Shown: positions 24,301 through 38,481 of the stretch, piece by piece
How positions within the stretch are numbered: the first letter of the stretch is position 1
How the letters are laid out: each line of letters begins with the position of its first letter
Assembly: GCF_050948175.1 (NCBI RefSeq)
Contig: NC_135199.1
Span: forward strand, 11,164,501 to 11,228,500
Reading direction: 5' to 3'
DNA from: Xylocopa sonorina
Taxonomy: Eukaryota > Arthropoda > Insecta > Hymenoptera > Apidae
DNA: 64,000 nucleotides
Position numbers and translations under genes: made by a program
Notes under the pieces: generated by a model
What the model was told of the DNA's origin: nothing
The model's database searches: none
What the model saw: the letters and a program-made list of their open reading frames with translations, nothing else

Positions 24301-27300
24301 TAGAAGGAGATGATATGCAGCAAGATATATTGAAAAGAATAAGGGGAGATGTAATACCAATCAGAGGTACTATGGATAAAAGGCCCATAATGAGCAACAA
24401 TTGGAGAGATGAAGTTGGTGAAGTCATCGATGAACCAATTATGATGATTCAAGGCGAAGGATCTGGCAGCGACTGTGACGCGGTTAATCCTGGTATTGGC
24501 GAAGCAGTGGAGGAACCTATAATTTTTTTTTATGGCGAAGGATCCGGTGAGGAATGTCAAACAGGTAATCCTGGCGATGATACATCAGCTGATAATAAAG
24601 AAAGCAACGAATCAAAAAACGAGGCTGATTCTGCAAGTTCATCTTTGTCGTCGAATAAAACCTTAAACGAGGACAGCCTTATAAACGAAGTGTCGCCTGG
24701 ACCATTGGTGACGAATAAAAACGTCATAAAGTTAAACAGAAATTATTCTCAGTCAAGTGTTAGCGTGAGAAGTAATTGTCAGGCGGTAGGCTCTACGCAA
24801 GAAAAATCAAAGTTTAAACCGACCTTGGGCATTCAAATAATACCAAAAAATTCGAACAGTTCTGTAAAAAGGTTATCAAGATGGGACGTTGGAAAGCCAG
24901 AGGAGAAACCAGAATGCGACAGTAGCATCATATCAAACGAAGAAGACATATCACAGAAGAAGAACGAAACCGATCGCAAGGATCCTGCTGGTGAGACCCA
25001 AGACATTATGGTAGATGGCAATTCTGTAAGCAACAAAGGCTCGGTTTTAGAGAAAAGGAATATAGAGTCAGAAATTTCACAAGAGGTCGCAGAAGAAAGT
25101 TCCGTAAAACAAAAACAAAGTTCAGTGTTTCAAGGCTCTATACAATGTGACTCATCTATATCTTTGTGTCAGGCAGACACGTCGGAGACGCTTGAATTTT
25201 GTACAGAAATTACACCGACAAATACGATAAACAATAAAGATACTTCAGAAAATGTTTGCGACTCGGACAATGTTGTTTCGCATAAAGCGAACACTACAAG
25301 GAAGATGGATAACGAATGTAAATCAATAACCACGTCACCACCAAAATTTTTTTTTGGACCCAATTGTATTTCGTACACGTCCAGACCAGAGATATTTGAA
25401 TCGCAATCCGATCATACAGTTTCAACGACTATAGGATCCACATCAGATACGCTACAGTACGAATGTGTTTCTTCCTCAAAATCAACAGAGGACATGATTA
25501 CTTATAAGCCGGACGATTACGATGTAACTCAGATGAACAACAATTCTTTAATAGTCAACTCGTATACACCTGAAACTAACGATCCATTATGCGGAGACGA
25601 TAACGCGAGTAAATTGGAAAATGTTGATGGGCCAACTAATACGTGGGAACAAACAGTTTCTTCCAAATATTCTACACATGAACAGCATTGTACGATACCG
25701 AAAGTAGAAACGAATTTATCTGAATCCGAGTCGAAAGAGGAAAATTTAAAATTACCAGCTATCGATACGGTACAAGATTCTATTTCTAGTAGCGAAAATA
25801 CAACGAACGACTATACCAAATCTGATGATGCAGAAATGTTGGACGTTACGTTACAACCTCACAGTACGAATGATTTAAGTAAAGAAGAACTGGATGTGAA
25901 ACTAGACAACACGGTTGTAACACCATCTGAAATGCAATTTAACTCGGTTGCCGAGTCGATGCAGTGCGAAGTATCAGAGAAGTGCAGTGTATTAGAGAAG
26001 CCACTGCAAAGTAAAACATTAGATCCGCAAATGAATGTTATTAAAATGGTAGAAGCAGCAGTTCCTTACTCCGAGGATGAACCTGATTGTAAACCATCCA
26101 ATATGTTGACAATTAAAGAGAGTGAATTAGAAACAGATCCAGTATCTGTTAATAATTCATGTTCATCATCTCTTGCGCATAATTCAGAATCAGATTTTAC
26201 GAGTAAGGTGGAATGTTCTGCTTACCAAAACGTGGATAGCTCGGCGGAAAAAGAGGCGGGACATGTTTGCGAGAAGGAATCCGAGTCGTCGTCTGTCGAA
26301 AGTTACAAACAAAACGACAAGAACGATAATATTCCGGAATTTCATAATCAAGAAAAGCAATTGGTGAATGCTGATAATGAGGATGCGAAAAGTTTGATTG
26401 GTTCTGCTGGGTATTCGTTACATAATTGTAATGAGAGTAACGAAAAAGTCGAAGTGTCGCAGGGAAATGAAATTGCAGAAGATTCTGAAGAGAACGAAGG
26501 GAAAACATTCGATTCGTTTATCAAAAGCTCTGTGCCTGATGTTAATACTGATTTAAATTTCACAGACAATTCTACTGTTACTAGTTCGGAAACGATCGAA
26601 CAATGTAACAAAGATGCGCTAGTTCCTACGATAAGTAGCTCAGACGATGCTTGCGCTGAAGACATGTCTATTCGTGAAGGTGTTGAAGCGCAACCGGATT
26701 CTGAGAAGTCATCCTTCAAAGATGAATGTCCTATTTACAATGTATTACCAGAGACAGTACCTGACACAAATAATTTTAAACCATCCAAATCTGACACGGT
26801 TGAAGCTGAAAAAGAGATGAATATATCTAATATAGTTGAAACTGAAACATTAGAAGACCGAAGTTCCTCTGTTGATCAAAATTTGAATAATGATATGGTT
26901 ATTGATGATAAATTATCCAAATCTAATGAACCGCCTAAATTAGAGAAAAGAAATGCATGTTCCAATGAGAATTTATCGCTAAACGAGGACACGCATGATG
27001 TTTCGTTAGACTTATGTTCACCCTTAGATGAAACAAATAAATTTGGTGCTGTTCCTGAAAATGAAAACATGGGAAATGTTAATATTATAGACATTCAGCA
27101 AAATTCTGATACCAGGCTGGAGCCTAGAACTATGGAGGGTGAAGAGGATGAAGAGGAAAGCGATAGAATGGATCATCCGGAAGATACTACTAAATATGAT
27201 GAAAAAGAGAATAACGAAGAAAGCCAGGAGAAAAACTCTGTTGCTAACATTGTAGACAATACGAGCGATGCACAGCAAGAAACTGTTACTGAACAATTAG

Positions 27301-30300
27301 AGGCAAATGCAACAGAATTGAATCAAACAGATCCTGCGGATTTACAGGAGGAAAATAAGATCAAGCAATCGTTAGTTGCAAATTATGAGAGTAGTAATTC
27401 GAATGATGGTAGCGACGACGTTTTCGGGACCGATCAGACAGAATCCATCGAAAATATGAATAATTCGTTTACAAATTTGGGCGAAACAATGGCTAGCGAT
27501 GGGCAACATGAAAATGAGAACGCTGAAGACTTAGGTGCAAAGTATGAAATAACGAGCGCTGACTTACAAAGTACGGTGATTGATAATCAACAAATAGAAT
27601 CGATACCGGAGAATAGTATTGAAAAAGTAGCAAGCGAGGAAGCTGAATGTAGGGAAGAGAAGATAAGTGAAAAAATTGGAGAAAAATATAATTGTAGCAT
27701 CGGTGAACATAAATTGAGCGAAGAATCGATTATAAATGAGAACAGAAACATGAATAACTTTGAGGAAAGTAGTACCACAGGTATCTTGCCAATATTTACC
27801 GAGACTGATCCAGTGAATAAAGAAAATATTAATTCAACATTAAACAAACCAAATAATTTAATAGCCGAGAGAGGAGGGTGCGAACTAGAAAATGATGATT
27901 TAGTTCAGGTAACGCAAAAGATGACGAGTATAATTCCCGGACAAAAGGATGATTCTCAAACGATAGATTCTACAAATGCAATTGAAACTGATACAAGCAA
28001 AGAAATGAAAGGAGACATCGAATTTGCTGATATTAAGAACGAAATAACATGTGAGAATGTAAAACAATCTGTAAAGCCTGCCGAAGAAAGAAAGTTAGAA
28101 GCGACAAGTTTGGATAATGATATTAAATACCTTAAAAGTGCAGGCGCGGGGCATGTCGTGAAAGGATTTTCGATTATGGAGCCATGCAACAAATTGAGAG
28201 AAATTTCCGAACTGAGTAGCAAAGGAAACACGTTCGACAAACATTTACACGACGCGGATAATACGAATAAAGATTTATCCGAAAGTGATACGATCATTGA
28301 ACATCCTGCAAGAAATATTTTGTCGTTCGACAAGTTTGACAATATATCCTCAGGTATAGACAAATCGGAAGTATATAAAAATAGTATTACAACTATACCG
28401 GATGATTTCAAATCTGTGGATAATTTACAGTTCGCAAATTTTATACCCGAAAAATCGGAGAATTCGAACATTATGGATAATCACGAGAAACACGAGTCAC
28501 TTCGAGTTATAAGTAAAGCAATAGAATCCCTACCCGATAATACTGTCTCTAACTTAAACGATAGTTCGGCAATATTTAATGCGCAAGAAACGGTACCGGA
28601 ACCAGCGACCATAATAAATGATTTTAGAAAGGAAACCAGCAAACGTTTAAGCGATATTTCCGATATTCAAGATGTTCCTCCGTTAAAATCTAAACCCCCG
28701 TACATAGAATCGAACGAGCAAATATTAGAGGATTTAACGAACTCCAAGGTTCAATTCGATCAGAATTTGGACAACGTTAAACACATGGAAATTGGAGAAG
28801 CTAAAATAAGTGAAGATACAGTATCGGATAAGAGCGTAGGACAGTTGAAAAATGAATACAATATAATTGCTAATACAACAGGCACCGCGTCGAACGAAAT
28901 TCGACTAACGGACATCGTTGAAACTGAGGAGAAAAGGGAAATTCAAAATGTCGACATAAAAACGACTCCCTTGGAGTCCGACGACTCTATGGATATAGAT
29001 AATGACAAAATATTTGATGAAACTGCTCCCGAGGAGATAGATCCTCTTGCGTGTACCGAAGATGACACGTTTAAGAAATTGGCTGACAATGGACAGGGTG
29101 AAAATTCCATGCCAAGAATAGGTTTACGAGTGAAATCAGTATCTGAGCTCGTTTATGATGGCTGGAAATTAGATTCTACCGAACCCCCGAAAGTATCCCG
29201 TAAACGACGTAACAGCTCTCATGAATCGAATCCTGAGGATATCGTTATGAAACAAGACGATGAGGGAACAATGGTAGGTAAAAGAATAAAATTGCGTGCG
29301 AAAAATATGCCTGATAGGCAGTTGAGAAAATCTGTTGAGGAGAGTCGCGTTGTGACGATAAGCTCTGAAGACGAGGTTGTGAAGAGCAATACTGAAAAAT
29401 CGGAAGATCACGAAGTTAAAGATGTCAGCGATGATCAAAGCACTGCCCATTCGGTTGCGATTGAGAGGAAAGCAAGGGGACGTCCTAGGGGTAGACGAAG
29501 ACGCGGCTACAGAGGAAACGGGCGTTCGACTCGCACAAAACATTCAGAATTTCAAAGCGGTCAAAGTATCGAGGTATCGCCTGAGGTTCATCTCGACGAG
29601 ATGCCAAGTAACAATGACTCCTTGAATATGACACCGACTTCGCAGAAGAAACGAAAGAAAAGTAAGCCCACTACAAATTCAAACCCCATATAATTAGTAT
29701 GTTGTGTTTGATACCCGCATTCGTGGATCTCGGTTGGTCATTTCATTATTTTAATTTACTATTTACGGAAACATTTTTCATAGGGAAAATGGTGTTAGGT
29801 CTAGAAATAGGAAGAGACATTGTTCCCGATGTACAGTCGGGATTGGTCCAGGATGAAACGCCTGTAAGGCAGTCGAGAAGAATAGCGCAACTGAAAATTA
29901 AAGAAGAAGCAGACAGACGAAGAATTGAGGAAGAAACCTCGGTGGAGAGGAAAGAGAAGAAAGATTCCACGGAAAAGAAGAAGCGAAAGAAACAAAAAGT
30001 ACATTTTTATTTTATCTAATATTAATTGTTAATTTTATTTAATATCAATATATTGTGTATGTATGATTCATTGTAATTCTTTCAGCCTGAAAGCGAAGAG
30101 GAAATCATCATAAAAGATATAGAGAAGGAAAAGAAATCAAAGAAGAAACGTAAGAAAAGGAAAAAGAAAAAAATGTTGGCCAAATTTAACGAGGCGAATC
30201 CATGGCAAAGTTCTTCCGGTTCTAGTAGCGATGACGATAATGAACACGACGAAGAAGATGATGATGATGAAGAAATAGAAAGCGAAGGGTCACTACTTTT

Positions 30301-33300
30301 CAAAAGTGATCACGAATTTTCACCAGAAAGCGATCTTGAAAGAGATCAAGAATCTGAACCATTAAGAAGAGCACGAACCGCACAAAAAGGTAGTACGATA
30401 CCATATTTGTGGATTTAATGAATTTAATTGAAATGCATTTTTAGTAAATGCAAATTTTTTAATTGTAGCTCAAAGTGATATCGAAGAGGCAGATGACGAA
30501 TATGCTTGCCAAAAATGTGGCAAAGCAGATCATCCAGAATGGATACTTTTATGCGATTCTTGTGACAAAGGTTGGCACTGTTCTTGTCTTCGACCTGCGC
30601 TTATGTTGATACCAGAGGGTGATTGGTTCTGCCCTCCATGTCAGCATGTAAGCTTTTAGTTCTTAATAGAATAGTTGATTAAGATATTTTGTTTGAAATA
30701 CTTTGTCATAAAATAATGTTGTAATTGTAGAACTTGCTGGTAAATAAATTACGGGACAGCTTGAAAGCATATGATCAACTGACAAAGAGACACGAGAATG
30801 AGGTTTTAAGAAAGAAAAGACTAGCATTTGTTGGTATAAGTTTAGATAATGTTCTTCATAAAAATGAATCGCAACGTCATCCAAGAGGATCAAAAGCATC
30901 TAGCCAAGAATCTGATAATGGTACTTCTAATTTTTTTTCTATCTTTTATATTTGTCGCACTTTTTGCTCAAAATTATTTGTTAATATTATTTTCTTTATA
31001 GAATCTTCGTCTGCTTCATCTTCCACAAGTTCAGAAACATCTAGTAGTGAAGAAAGCGAGCCCGTATATCAATTACGCGAAAGACGATGCGCAAACAGGT
31101 ACAAGTTCAATGACTATGATGCAATGATCAATGCTGCGATCCAAGACGAAGTAGAAGCTGTTCAGGGAGCCGGAAATCAAGGAAGAGGAAAAGACATTGC
31201 AACTATAGTGAACGCAGAAAAGGAAGAGGCGCAGGTAAAATTATTTTTACATATTGTGATTTTGATTAATTTCTTATCTTTTCTAAACTGTAATTCTTCT
31301 AATTAAAACTTCATGTTTTAAGTTTTTCAAATAAAAATTTCGTTTTCCCAGCTTCACTTTAAACACGAAGTACTAAACATGGACGAAACAACAGAAAACA
31401 AAGACGACATTGACAGAAAATCAGAAAAAGATACCGATGAGGAGTACAAAGTTGTAGGTGATGATGGTATCGATGAGGAGGAAGAAGAAGAAGACAAAGG
31501 AAGAGCGGTAAAGAAATTCTTGTCGCGTAAAAAACACCGTAAACTGAATAGCCTTGACATAAGCAGCGAAGATGATCCTGAAAGTGATGAAGACTTTAAA
31601 GGCACAAGCTCCGAAGAGGAGGAAGATTTTGACGATAATATAACGTCTTCCGATGAGAGTACTTTCGTCGATGTAAAACGACGTGGTAGAAAGGGAGACT
31701 CGCGATCAGTACGAAGAAGTACCAGGGCCAGAACTACGCGTTATGATGAGGACTTCAGTGAGTATTGAAATTTATTGCTTACGAGAAATTTATGAGAAAA
31801 ACTTCTAATCGTATAAACATTTTTTATAGTAAATGACGACAGCGAAGAAAGTGATAGACCAAAGAGGAAGAAATCTCGTTCTACTTGGGATTCGGATAAT
31901 GAAGACAGTGATAATTCATGGCGACAGAGGAAGAAAAAGTAAGAAATCATTACATACTGTTCGATTAACTTCCGATTCGATTACTTACAATGTTATTATT
32001 GAAATCTATTTCAGAAGTAGAACCATATCGACATCGAGGTACAAACCGTTATCAAAAACGAAGAACAGGAAGAAAAAAAAGAGAAAACGTATAATTGAAT
32101 CCGATAATCAGAGTGAAAATGAGTCGAACGAAGAACCGAGAATTGAAACTTCATCCGAGTTGCAGCCACAGTTAGAAAATAGTGAACCTATAATACCTAA
32201 TGCGTTAGACGTCAAAGTTGAAAATATAAATGATAACGAGAAGAAAAATATTAGCGAAATAAGAGATATAAAATTGGAAGAAATAACCCCAGAAATATCT
32301 AACCTACCCATCACGCTACCATTAGAAGAAGTAACTCAACAAAAGAAAAAGAAGGCAAGTTTACGATAGCGATTTACTTAAAATGTTTGCGTGCCTTTAT
32401 TTTTAACTTGTTTTCTTCTAAATTAATTACACATAGGAAAATGCACCGAAGGCAAAAAAGACGCCAACAATTCGAAGGAAGGTATGTCGAGTTTATTCTA
32501 TTTTTTATAGTTCGAAAGTATATAGTATCGTGGTTGTATAAATTTAATTGCACTTTCAGATTATATATGGTGGACTTCCAGATGAGAATAAGCGAGAAGA
32601 AGAAGAAATATTAAGTAGACGAACGCGTGGTAGGAAAATGAATTATCAAGAAGAAATAGCATCAGATAGTGAAGAGGTAACACATACAATGTTAAATACC
32701 ATAGAAACTTAAAAAAATAAAAGATATGTTTCCTGCAATATTATAGGAATTAAAAAAGGCATTAAGAAGAACAGGTGAAAGTGAGGATGAGTTTGTCGTT
32801 AATGAGGGTGAAGAATTGAACGAGGATGCTGAGAAAGATTCAGATTCAGGTAATTCGCCAAAATATATTAATATTACACGTAAATATATGAATGTAATGG
32901 ATTAACGTGCAATATCACCTTATAGGCGATATTTATAATCCAAAAAAAGATGGTCATAAATTAAAAAATAAATCGCCAAAAAATAGAAAACCGAGAAAGA
33001 GCAAGAGTCCCGGTGGTAAACGAAAAACGTTGAACGACGGAACGCCGAAACAAAGGAAAAAGCCTGGACCGAAACCCGGAAGTAAGAACAAGGCACGGAA
33101 ACAAAACTTTTTGCTTGATTCTGTATTCCAAAGAAGGGATGATCAAGATGGCGAGAAGGATATAATAGCAAACGTAATGGACAATCCCATAGGGGAGATA
33201 GACTCGAAAATTGACGACAATCTTTCAGAGAACGTAGGATTGACCGGTACGGCTATGTCGGTGGCAGGTTCCTTTACCGGAGATGTGCCAGAAGGATCTC

Positions 33301-35003
33301 TGACAGGGCTTGGAGCCGGTGAACTAGCCGACTTGGACGATGAACAGTTAGAACAAATGATGATGGAAGATGAAGAATACGGTAGACGACAATTGGAGCT
33401 TGCTGCTATTGAAATATCGAAAAAGAAGAAGAAGGAGGAACGCGAAGCAAAAAAGTTAGAAAAGGCACGATTGAAAGCGTTGGAAATATTAGCAGCTGAG
33501 AGGCAACGGGATCCTAACGCGCCAGAGGGACTCGACGGGGAGGTACCAAAGAAAAAGAAAAGAGGTCGTCGCAGTAAAGCTGAGATCCTTGCTGAACAGA
33601 TGCGCAGGGATGGAGCTCCGAGTCTGAACGCTCCTAGTTTATCTGCAAGCGTGCCTCAAAATCTAGCAACTAACATGTCACCTAATATCAATCCCAATAT
33701 GTCAGCAGTGATGACGCCTGATGCGGAACGAACAGGCGAGGGGCACATTCCTATGATGACAGGACCGGACGGACAACTTTTTAACCCGGACGGATCGCCG
33801 ATGAAACCCAAAAGAAGAGGTCGCGGCAAAGGTAAGAAGACACTTGCACTGGAAGCAGCTAGAGCCGCAGAGGCAGCAGCGAAAGCTGCTGTCGAGGCTG
33901 GTTTAATTGGAATCGGCACCGATTCGAATTCAGAAATAAAACCTGGTGAAATCCCGAATGTACTTCCTACACCAGGTAGTAGCACATCCGGTTCGGCTCC
34001 GTCCACACCACCTGCTGGCGTCTCGACGCAAGGACCACCGCCCGCCTCGCAAACTCCGACCTCACAGCCTATTTATCCGTCATTACCGCCTAACCAACAG
34101 TCTTCCGTTATCACCAGAATGCTTCAAGCACAGCCTGTCTCGAATAGCCCACAATCGTTCTCCGCTGCAGCCGCAGCGATGGGTCACAAATACTTTGGAG
34201 GACCACCAAACGCTGGAGGTCAAATTATGGCCGGACCTAGAACTGGTTACGAAATGCAACCACGCGGGAGAATCCCTTCTCCGTACAGACAAGCAGGCCA
34301 ATCCTCCATGCCGCCTCACTTCGCGGCCGTGAGATCGGCAACACCGCCTATGAGAATGAGGGTACCCGGTCCGCAAATGTATCATACGCCACACCATCCG
34401 ATGGATCCTTCCCCGTCGGGCGGTGGACCAATATCGATTAGTAATCGAGATCGCAGCTCTCCACTTGGGCCTGGACCCGCAATGATCCCACCAGCTGCTG
34501 GAAGCCCTCTGGCGAAAGGCGGACCCACGCCACCTCCGCCGCCTCCTTATGTCAGGGGAGCACCTCCTATGTCCAGGTTCGCGGATAACCCAATGGGTCC
34601 CAGGCATCAAATACCACCTTTTACGAACGCCTCACCGGTTAATCATAACATACAACAGCCTTCACCGCCTCCCAATCGGCCACCTGGTAATTTCTCACCG
34701 TATCACCCTCCACCTCCCCCTACTTATCACTACGGTGCCTATCCACCTCCACCGCCAATGTCGACGGCAGACGATGCTGCCGCCTATCAAGGCTCTCCGT
34801 ATCCAGCGGATCACTTTTCGTCGCCCGCGGATAATCCACCGCCTATACAAGCACCACCACCCCCGCAACCACCCCCTCAACAACAAGCGCATCCAACCGA
34901 TGCCGTGGCTGGGAACAAACAGTACGACGAGGAGGGTTCCGGAGAGTTCGGCGGTCTAGTATCGTACTTTAGTAGCCAGAGAGAGGACGATCTTGATTCG
35001 TAG
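21347..35003 (+). CDS. Rsf1: Remodeling and spacing factor 1 (Rsf1-like), giant form
   Basis: Rsf1 is the histone-binding subunit that pairs with the ISWI/SNF2H ATPase to space nucleosomes. The 16-exon model is 21347-21491, 22195-22379, 22492-22688, 22790-29661, 29784-29998, 30086-30389, 30469-30647, 30731-30920, 31002-31234, 31352-31757, 31830-31938, 32015-32354, 32437-32481, 32560-32676, 32747-32849 and 32926-35003. It sums to 11,718 nt (3,905 residues) in frame. Residues 10-190 match the Rsf1 DDT/WHIM-like region (LRVEPLGRDKSGLAYWCQLD). Exon 4 alone encodes about 2,290 acidic, low-complexity residues and ends in an AT-hook (RGRPRGRRRR). A C4HC3 PHD finger lies at about 2650-2699 (CQKCGK, LLCDSC, HCSC, FCPPC). 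Then come Ser/Asp/Glu-rich and basic segments, a conserved IIYGGLPDEN segment, and a Pro-rich tail. Human RSF1 is about 1,440 residues, so the expansion is in the middle. Intron 12 appears to use a GC donor. Confidence 0.9.
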
Positions 35004-35181
35004 CATGAGTGAGATCTTGGCCAACCTTGAATCGTTACATAGGACGCATTAAACAAAAGATGGTATTTTAAACGGCCCAGATATGATCGCAACTTTTGCT
35101 CGAGAGGAACAAGTACAAGAGAAACATAAAAAGAAGTTAACAACCGTCTAATGTAATCGTAAATTTAAAAAAAAAAAAAGT

Positions 35182-35183
<2 letters not shown>

Positions 35184-35230
<47 letters not shown>
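35184..35230. repeat. (AT)n microsatellite
   Basis: About 47 bases of uninterrupted AT alternation in the Rsf1 3' UTR. Confidence 0.95.
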
Positions 35231-35233
<3 letters not shown>

Positions 35234-36499
35234 CAAATATGTGTCGGGGCATTGGAATGTTTGAAATAACGACGAAAGAAAGAGTATTTGCGTAACATAT
35301 GTTCTAGCGTTATTTTATACGCGTATTGTACTGTTTTAAAAGGTAAGGGAAAAAAGTGTAGAGTTAGAATTGTCTTCCTCTTTGACCTCTAAAGCAAAAT
35401 GTTGTTCGAACAGCTTTGAACTATCAGAAGTAAATGAAATGCCGCCGAAGTTAAATCCATGGTTGGCCAAGTGAGAAACGAAAACTAAAATGTATTAATC
35501 GCTAAATAATGGAGCCTATTTCCTAAGAGTTGTAAGCTTTTTGTAATTAGTTCCAGTTTGATTAAATTTATATGAAGTAAACGACCAGCCGCTAGGAGCA
35601 ACGTGAACCGTTGCATTTTGCTAGAGGAAGGATTACACAAAAGATCTGACCAGAATTTTAAACTAATCGTTCATTTAGTACTCAAGAGATGAAAATTCGT
35701 GCACAGTTACTTCCAAATCCGTCGTAGGTGTGTAGATGTCCTCTCCCAGATAAACGTTTGCTGTTAAAGAAGTCGATCTTAGTAGTAATCGGAAGGAAAA
35801 AAAAAATGATTATTAACAAATTCGGACTATGCGCCGTTGTTATATGTATATATGTAAATACAATAAGTCCTTTAGATTATATTACATGTATTATATATAC
35901 ACACAGTCACGCAGAATAACTATAAAATGAATTAGTGCAAAGGGCACAAATGTAATATTTAAATTTAAAAAAAAAAAACGAATGGAAAGGCATCCGATTA
36001 TAATAAATTAACAAATGGTGTGAAGACTACTACTATAATTATTTATAAAAGAAAGATTAAAAGAATTTATGATAGGTAGTATATATATTGTATTTTATAA
36101 ATTTTACTTGATAATTATATTAAAAAGGAATAAAACATTTGGATATAGTTATATTAGAGAACAGGAGGCTGCTAAGTCCAATTCTAAGAAAGTGAGAGAG
36201 GAAAGGAAATTAACGAAACTTGACGTCAAGCGTGTGTAGATATTCGGAAATTAGTTTAAAGGAAAGAACAAATTTTTATTCTATTATGGCGTGCAATTGC
36301 AAATACATAGTTTATATGTACCTACAATATGTGTGAATTTATATGATTTTTCAGGCATGTGCAACCATGCTGACGAAGACTAAGAAAATTTTCTTTTTTT
36401 CTTTCTCCAATTTTTTTCTTTTTCAGATCTTTTTACGACGCTTTTCAAACTTTTAAGAAATGGAAATATGAATATATATATACAAAGAGAAAGAGAGAA

Positions 36500-36524
36500 A
36501 TATATATATATATATATATATATA
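36500..36524. repeat. (TA)n microsatellite
   Basis: About 25 bases of TA alternation preceded by a GA-rich purine run. Confidence 0.9.
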
Positions 36525-38481
36525 CAATAATAGGAATGATAAAAATGTAAAAATTTAAGATATTATACGAATGTTTCGTATTATTAAAAATCATTATGGA
36601 CTTGACCCCAGGTCAGAGTTGCTCGTGCCTACAGCGCAGCTTTGAAAAATTATTCGTTGTATCCACTTCTTGGATAAATAAACCTACGAAAGATGATACG
36701 TCTTCGATCAAGAAATGGACGCAAACGAGATTAATTGGATTGAGTGATTTACTGAACAGATACTATTATGTGTAAAAAAAAGTGGCTAGAATAATCAAGA
36801 AGAAAAAAGATTATTTGTGTTTAACGTTTACTTTTCGTTCTACGTACAACAGCCTCCTGCTCTTTGATCGATGTGCAAAGCTGGTACTGTCTTTGCGTCA
36901 CAAAAATCATGTATCTGTTTAGTTATCACACGTACGTGCATACCTAATATAAATAGAAGTTATATAAATATAAAAAAAAGGAAATACATTATCTTAGGAT
37001 TAGCTGCTTGGGATAGTTTCCTTTACTTCGTCGAACATTTAAGAACGACCGAATTCGAACGATTATACACACACATTACACGCCGTATAATGTAATAGAG
37101 AGTTTACTACCGATAATTTTATTATTTTTACATATATATTTCGGTTGTATACAGTTTAATGTACAATCTATTTTCTCCTCTAAATATAACATGCGTCTTC
37201 GGACCATTCGTTCTTAGGGTGCGCTTCAAGGAAAATGCGAATTTGTAATCGAACATTTTTTCACAAATATACTGGAAAGGTAATTAGTACCGTGTATGTA
37301 AAGCATTCTTCGTATTATAAATCATTCTTACACGCAATTTATAGCTACATCACACTTTCTACAATTTGGAAATTTAATCTTTGATAATACGATGATCCTA
37401 CATGTTTATATTAAAGAACAAAGGGAAAAAATTGTGAAATTTTGTCGATATGTCCGAAGACTCGTTTTTTATCCAATTTGTAATTCCTTTGAACGAAAAA
37501 AAATTCAAAAAAAAACATGAAATTGATCTTTCAAAAGATGTATATATAATATATTCATATATATTTGTATTGCTTTTATGCATGGCACGTCCGCATTTAG
37601 GGAAATTCGTATAGTTCATATGGAATATATTTATGGTAACACAGTGATTCGATCTCAAAACTGAATAAACGTATCAACCGTGATCTGTGTAGTTTAAAGA
37701 AGCAAGAGGTACGTTCATTTTCTCATCTGTGTACCAAACTTTTTCGCATTTATAAATGTTTCCTTGAAACGTAAACGGACGAAGTGTCTGATCAAGACAA
37801 AAAGTAAATGTGGTGCAGTTTAGCTTTTCTTTTTTCGTAAGGGTCTAGACCAAACGCAATTATTATATTACATGTTGTAGCCTAAATACATTTTGTAATA
37901 AAATTCAATATATTGAAATAATAGCATAGGGTGCTTTTTTCATTTTCTTCGAATTATTAAAAAGTTTTACGCGTGTCAGTGATAGAACAATTTATTTGCT
38001 TACTTTTCAAATGTATTGTATAGTAATACAAAATTTTAATGTTACAAACATACATATTATAGGTCAGTTATTTATTTTCAAATGAGTGTTAATTAATTAA
38101 TTCTGCATAAAGCAACATCAATGCCTCATTTTAAATGAAAAAAATATTACAACACTGCATATAATCTTCAAATTATATGTATATATAATGCTTTTCTTAA
38201 ATATACATATTTTATCATTTATGGTTATTTCATAATTATATTAAGTATCAAATAATTTTTGTACAATATTTCAATGTTTGAAAACAAAAATATATTGGAC
38301 ATACTCTTCAAACATTTAAAACAGTATTATACCGAAAAAAATCTTAAGTTCGTCGTACAAAGTATTTTATAACAAATACGATGATCTTTTATTTTGTATA
38401 CAATGGTCGTATTGGAAATAAGTAAACTTAAGGTAAAGTTTTTGCAATCTAAGTTACTGTTTTGGTATATAACACTGAATA

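Larger units (their letters stand above)
35004..38481 (+). other. Rsf1 3' UTR and downstream AT-rich spacer
   Basis: No coding potential is visible. The stretch has AATAAA signals at 36129, 36677 and 37898, consistent with a long 3' UTR and alternative polyadenylation. It also has (TA)n tracts at 35184-35230 and 36500-36524. The SARNP 3' end approaches from the opposite strand, with TTTATT at 38388-38393, the complement of a polyadenylation signal. Confidence 0.55.

Noticed and set aside
26197..28471. Minus-strand frames of 90-170 codons inside Rsf1 exon 4
   Set aside because: Shadows of the long acidic coding exon; Ser/Leu/Phe-rich translations are the complement of Glu/Asp/Lys codons.
32343..32369. 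Rsf1 ending at the TAG after the exon at 32354
   Set aside because: A GC-AG splice at 32354 joins in frame to the next exons, which carry conserved Rsf1 sequence, so the read-through stop is intronic.
34083..34959. Alternative-frame ORFs in the last Rsf1 exon
   Set aside because: Shadows of the Pro-rich coding sequence; His/Arg-rich translations without family resemblance.
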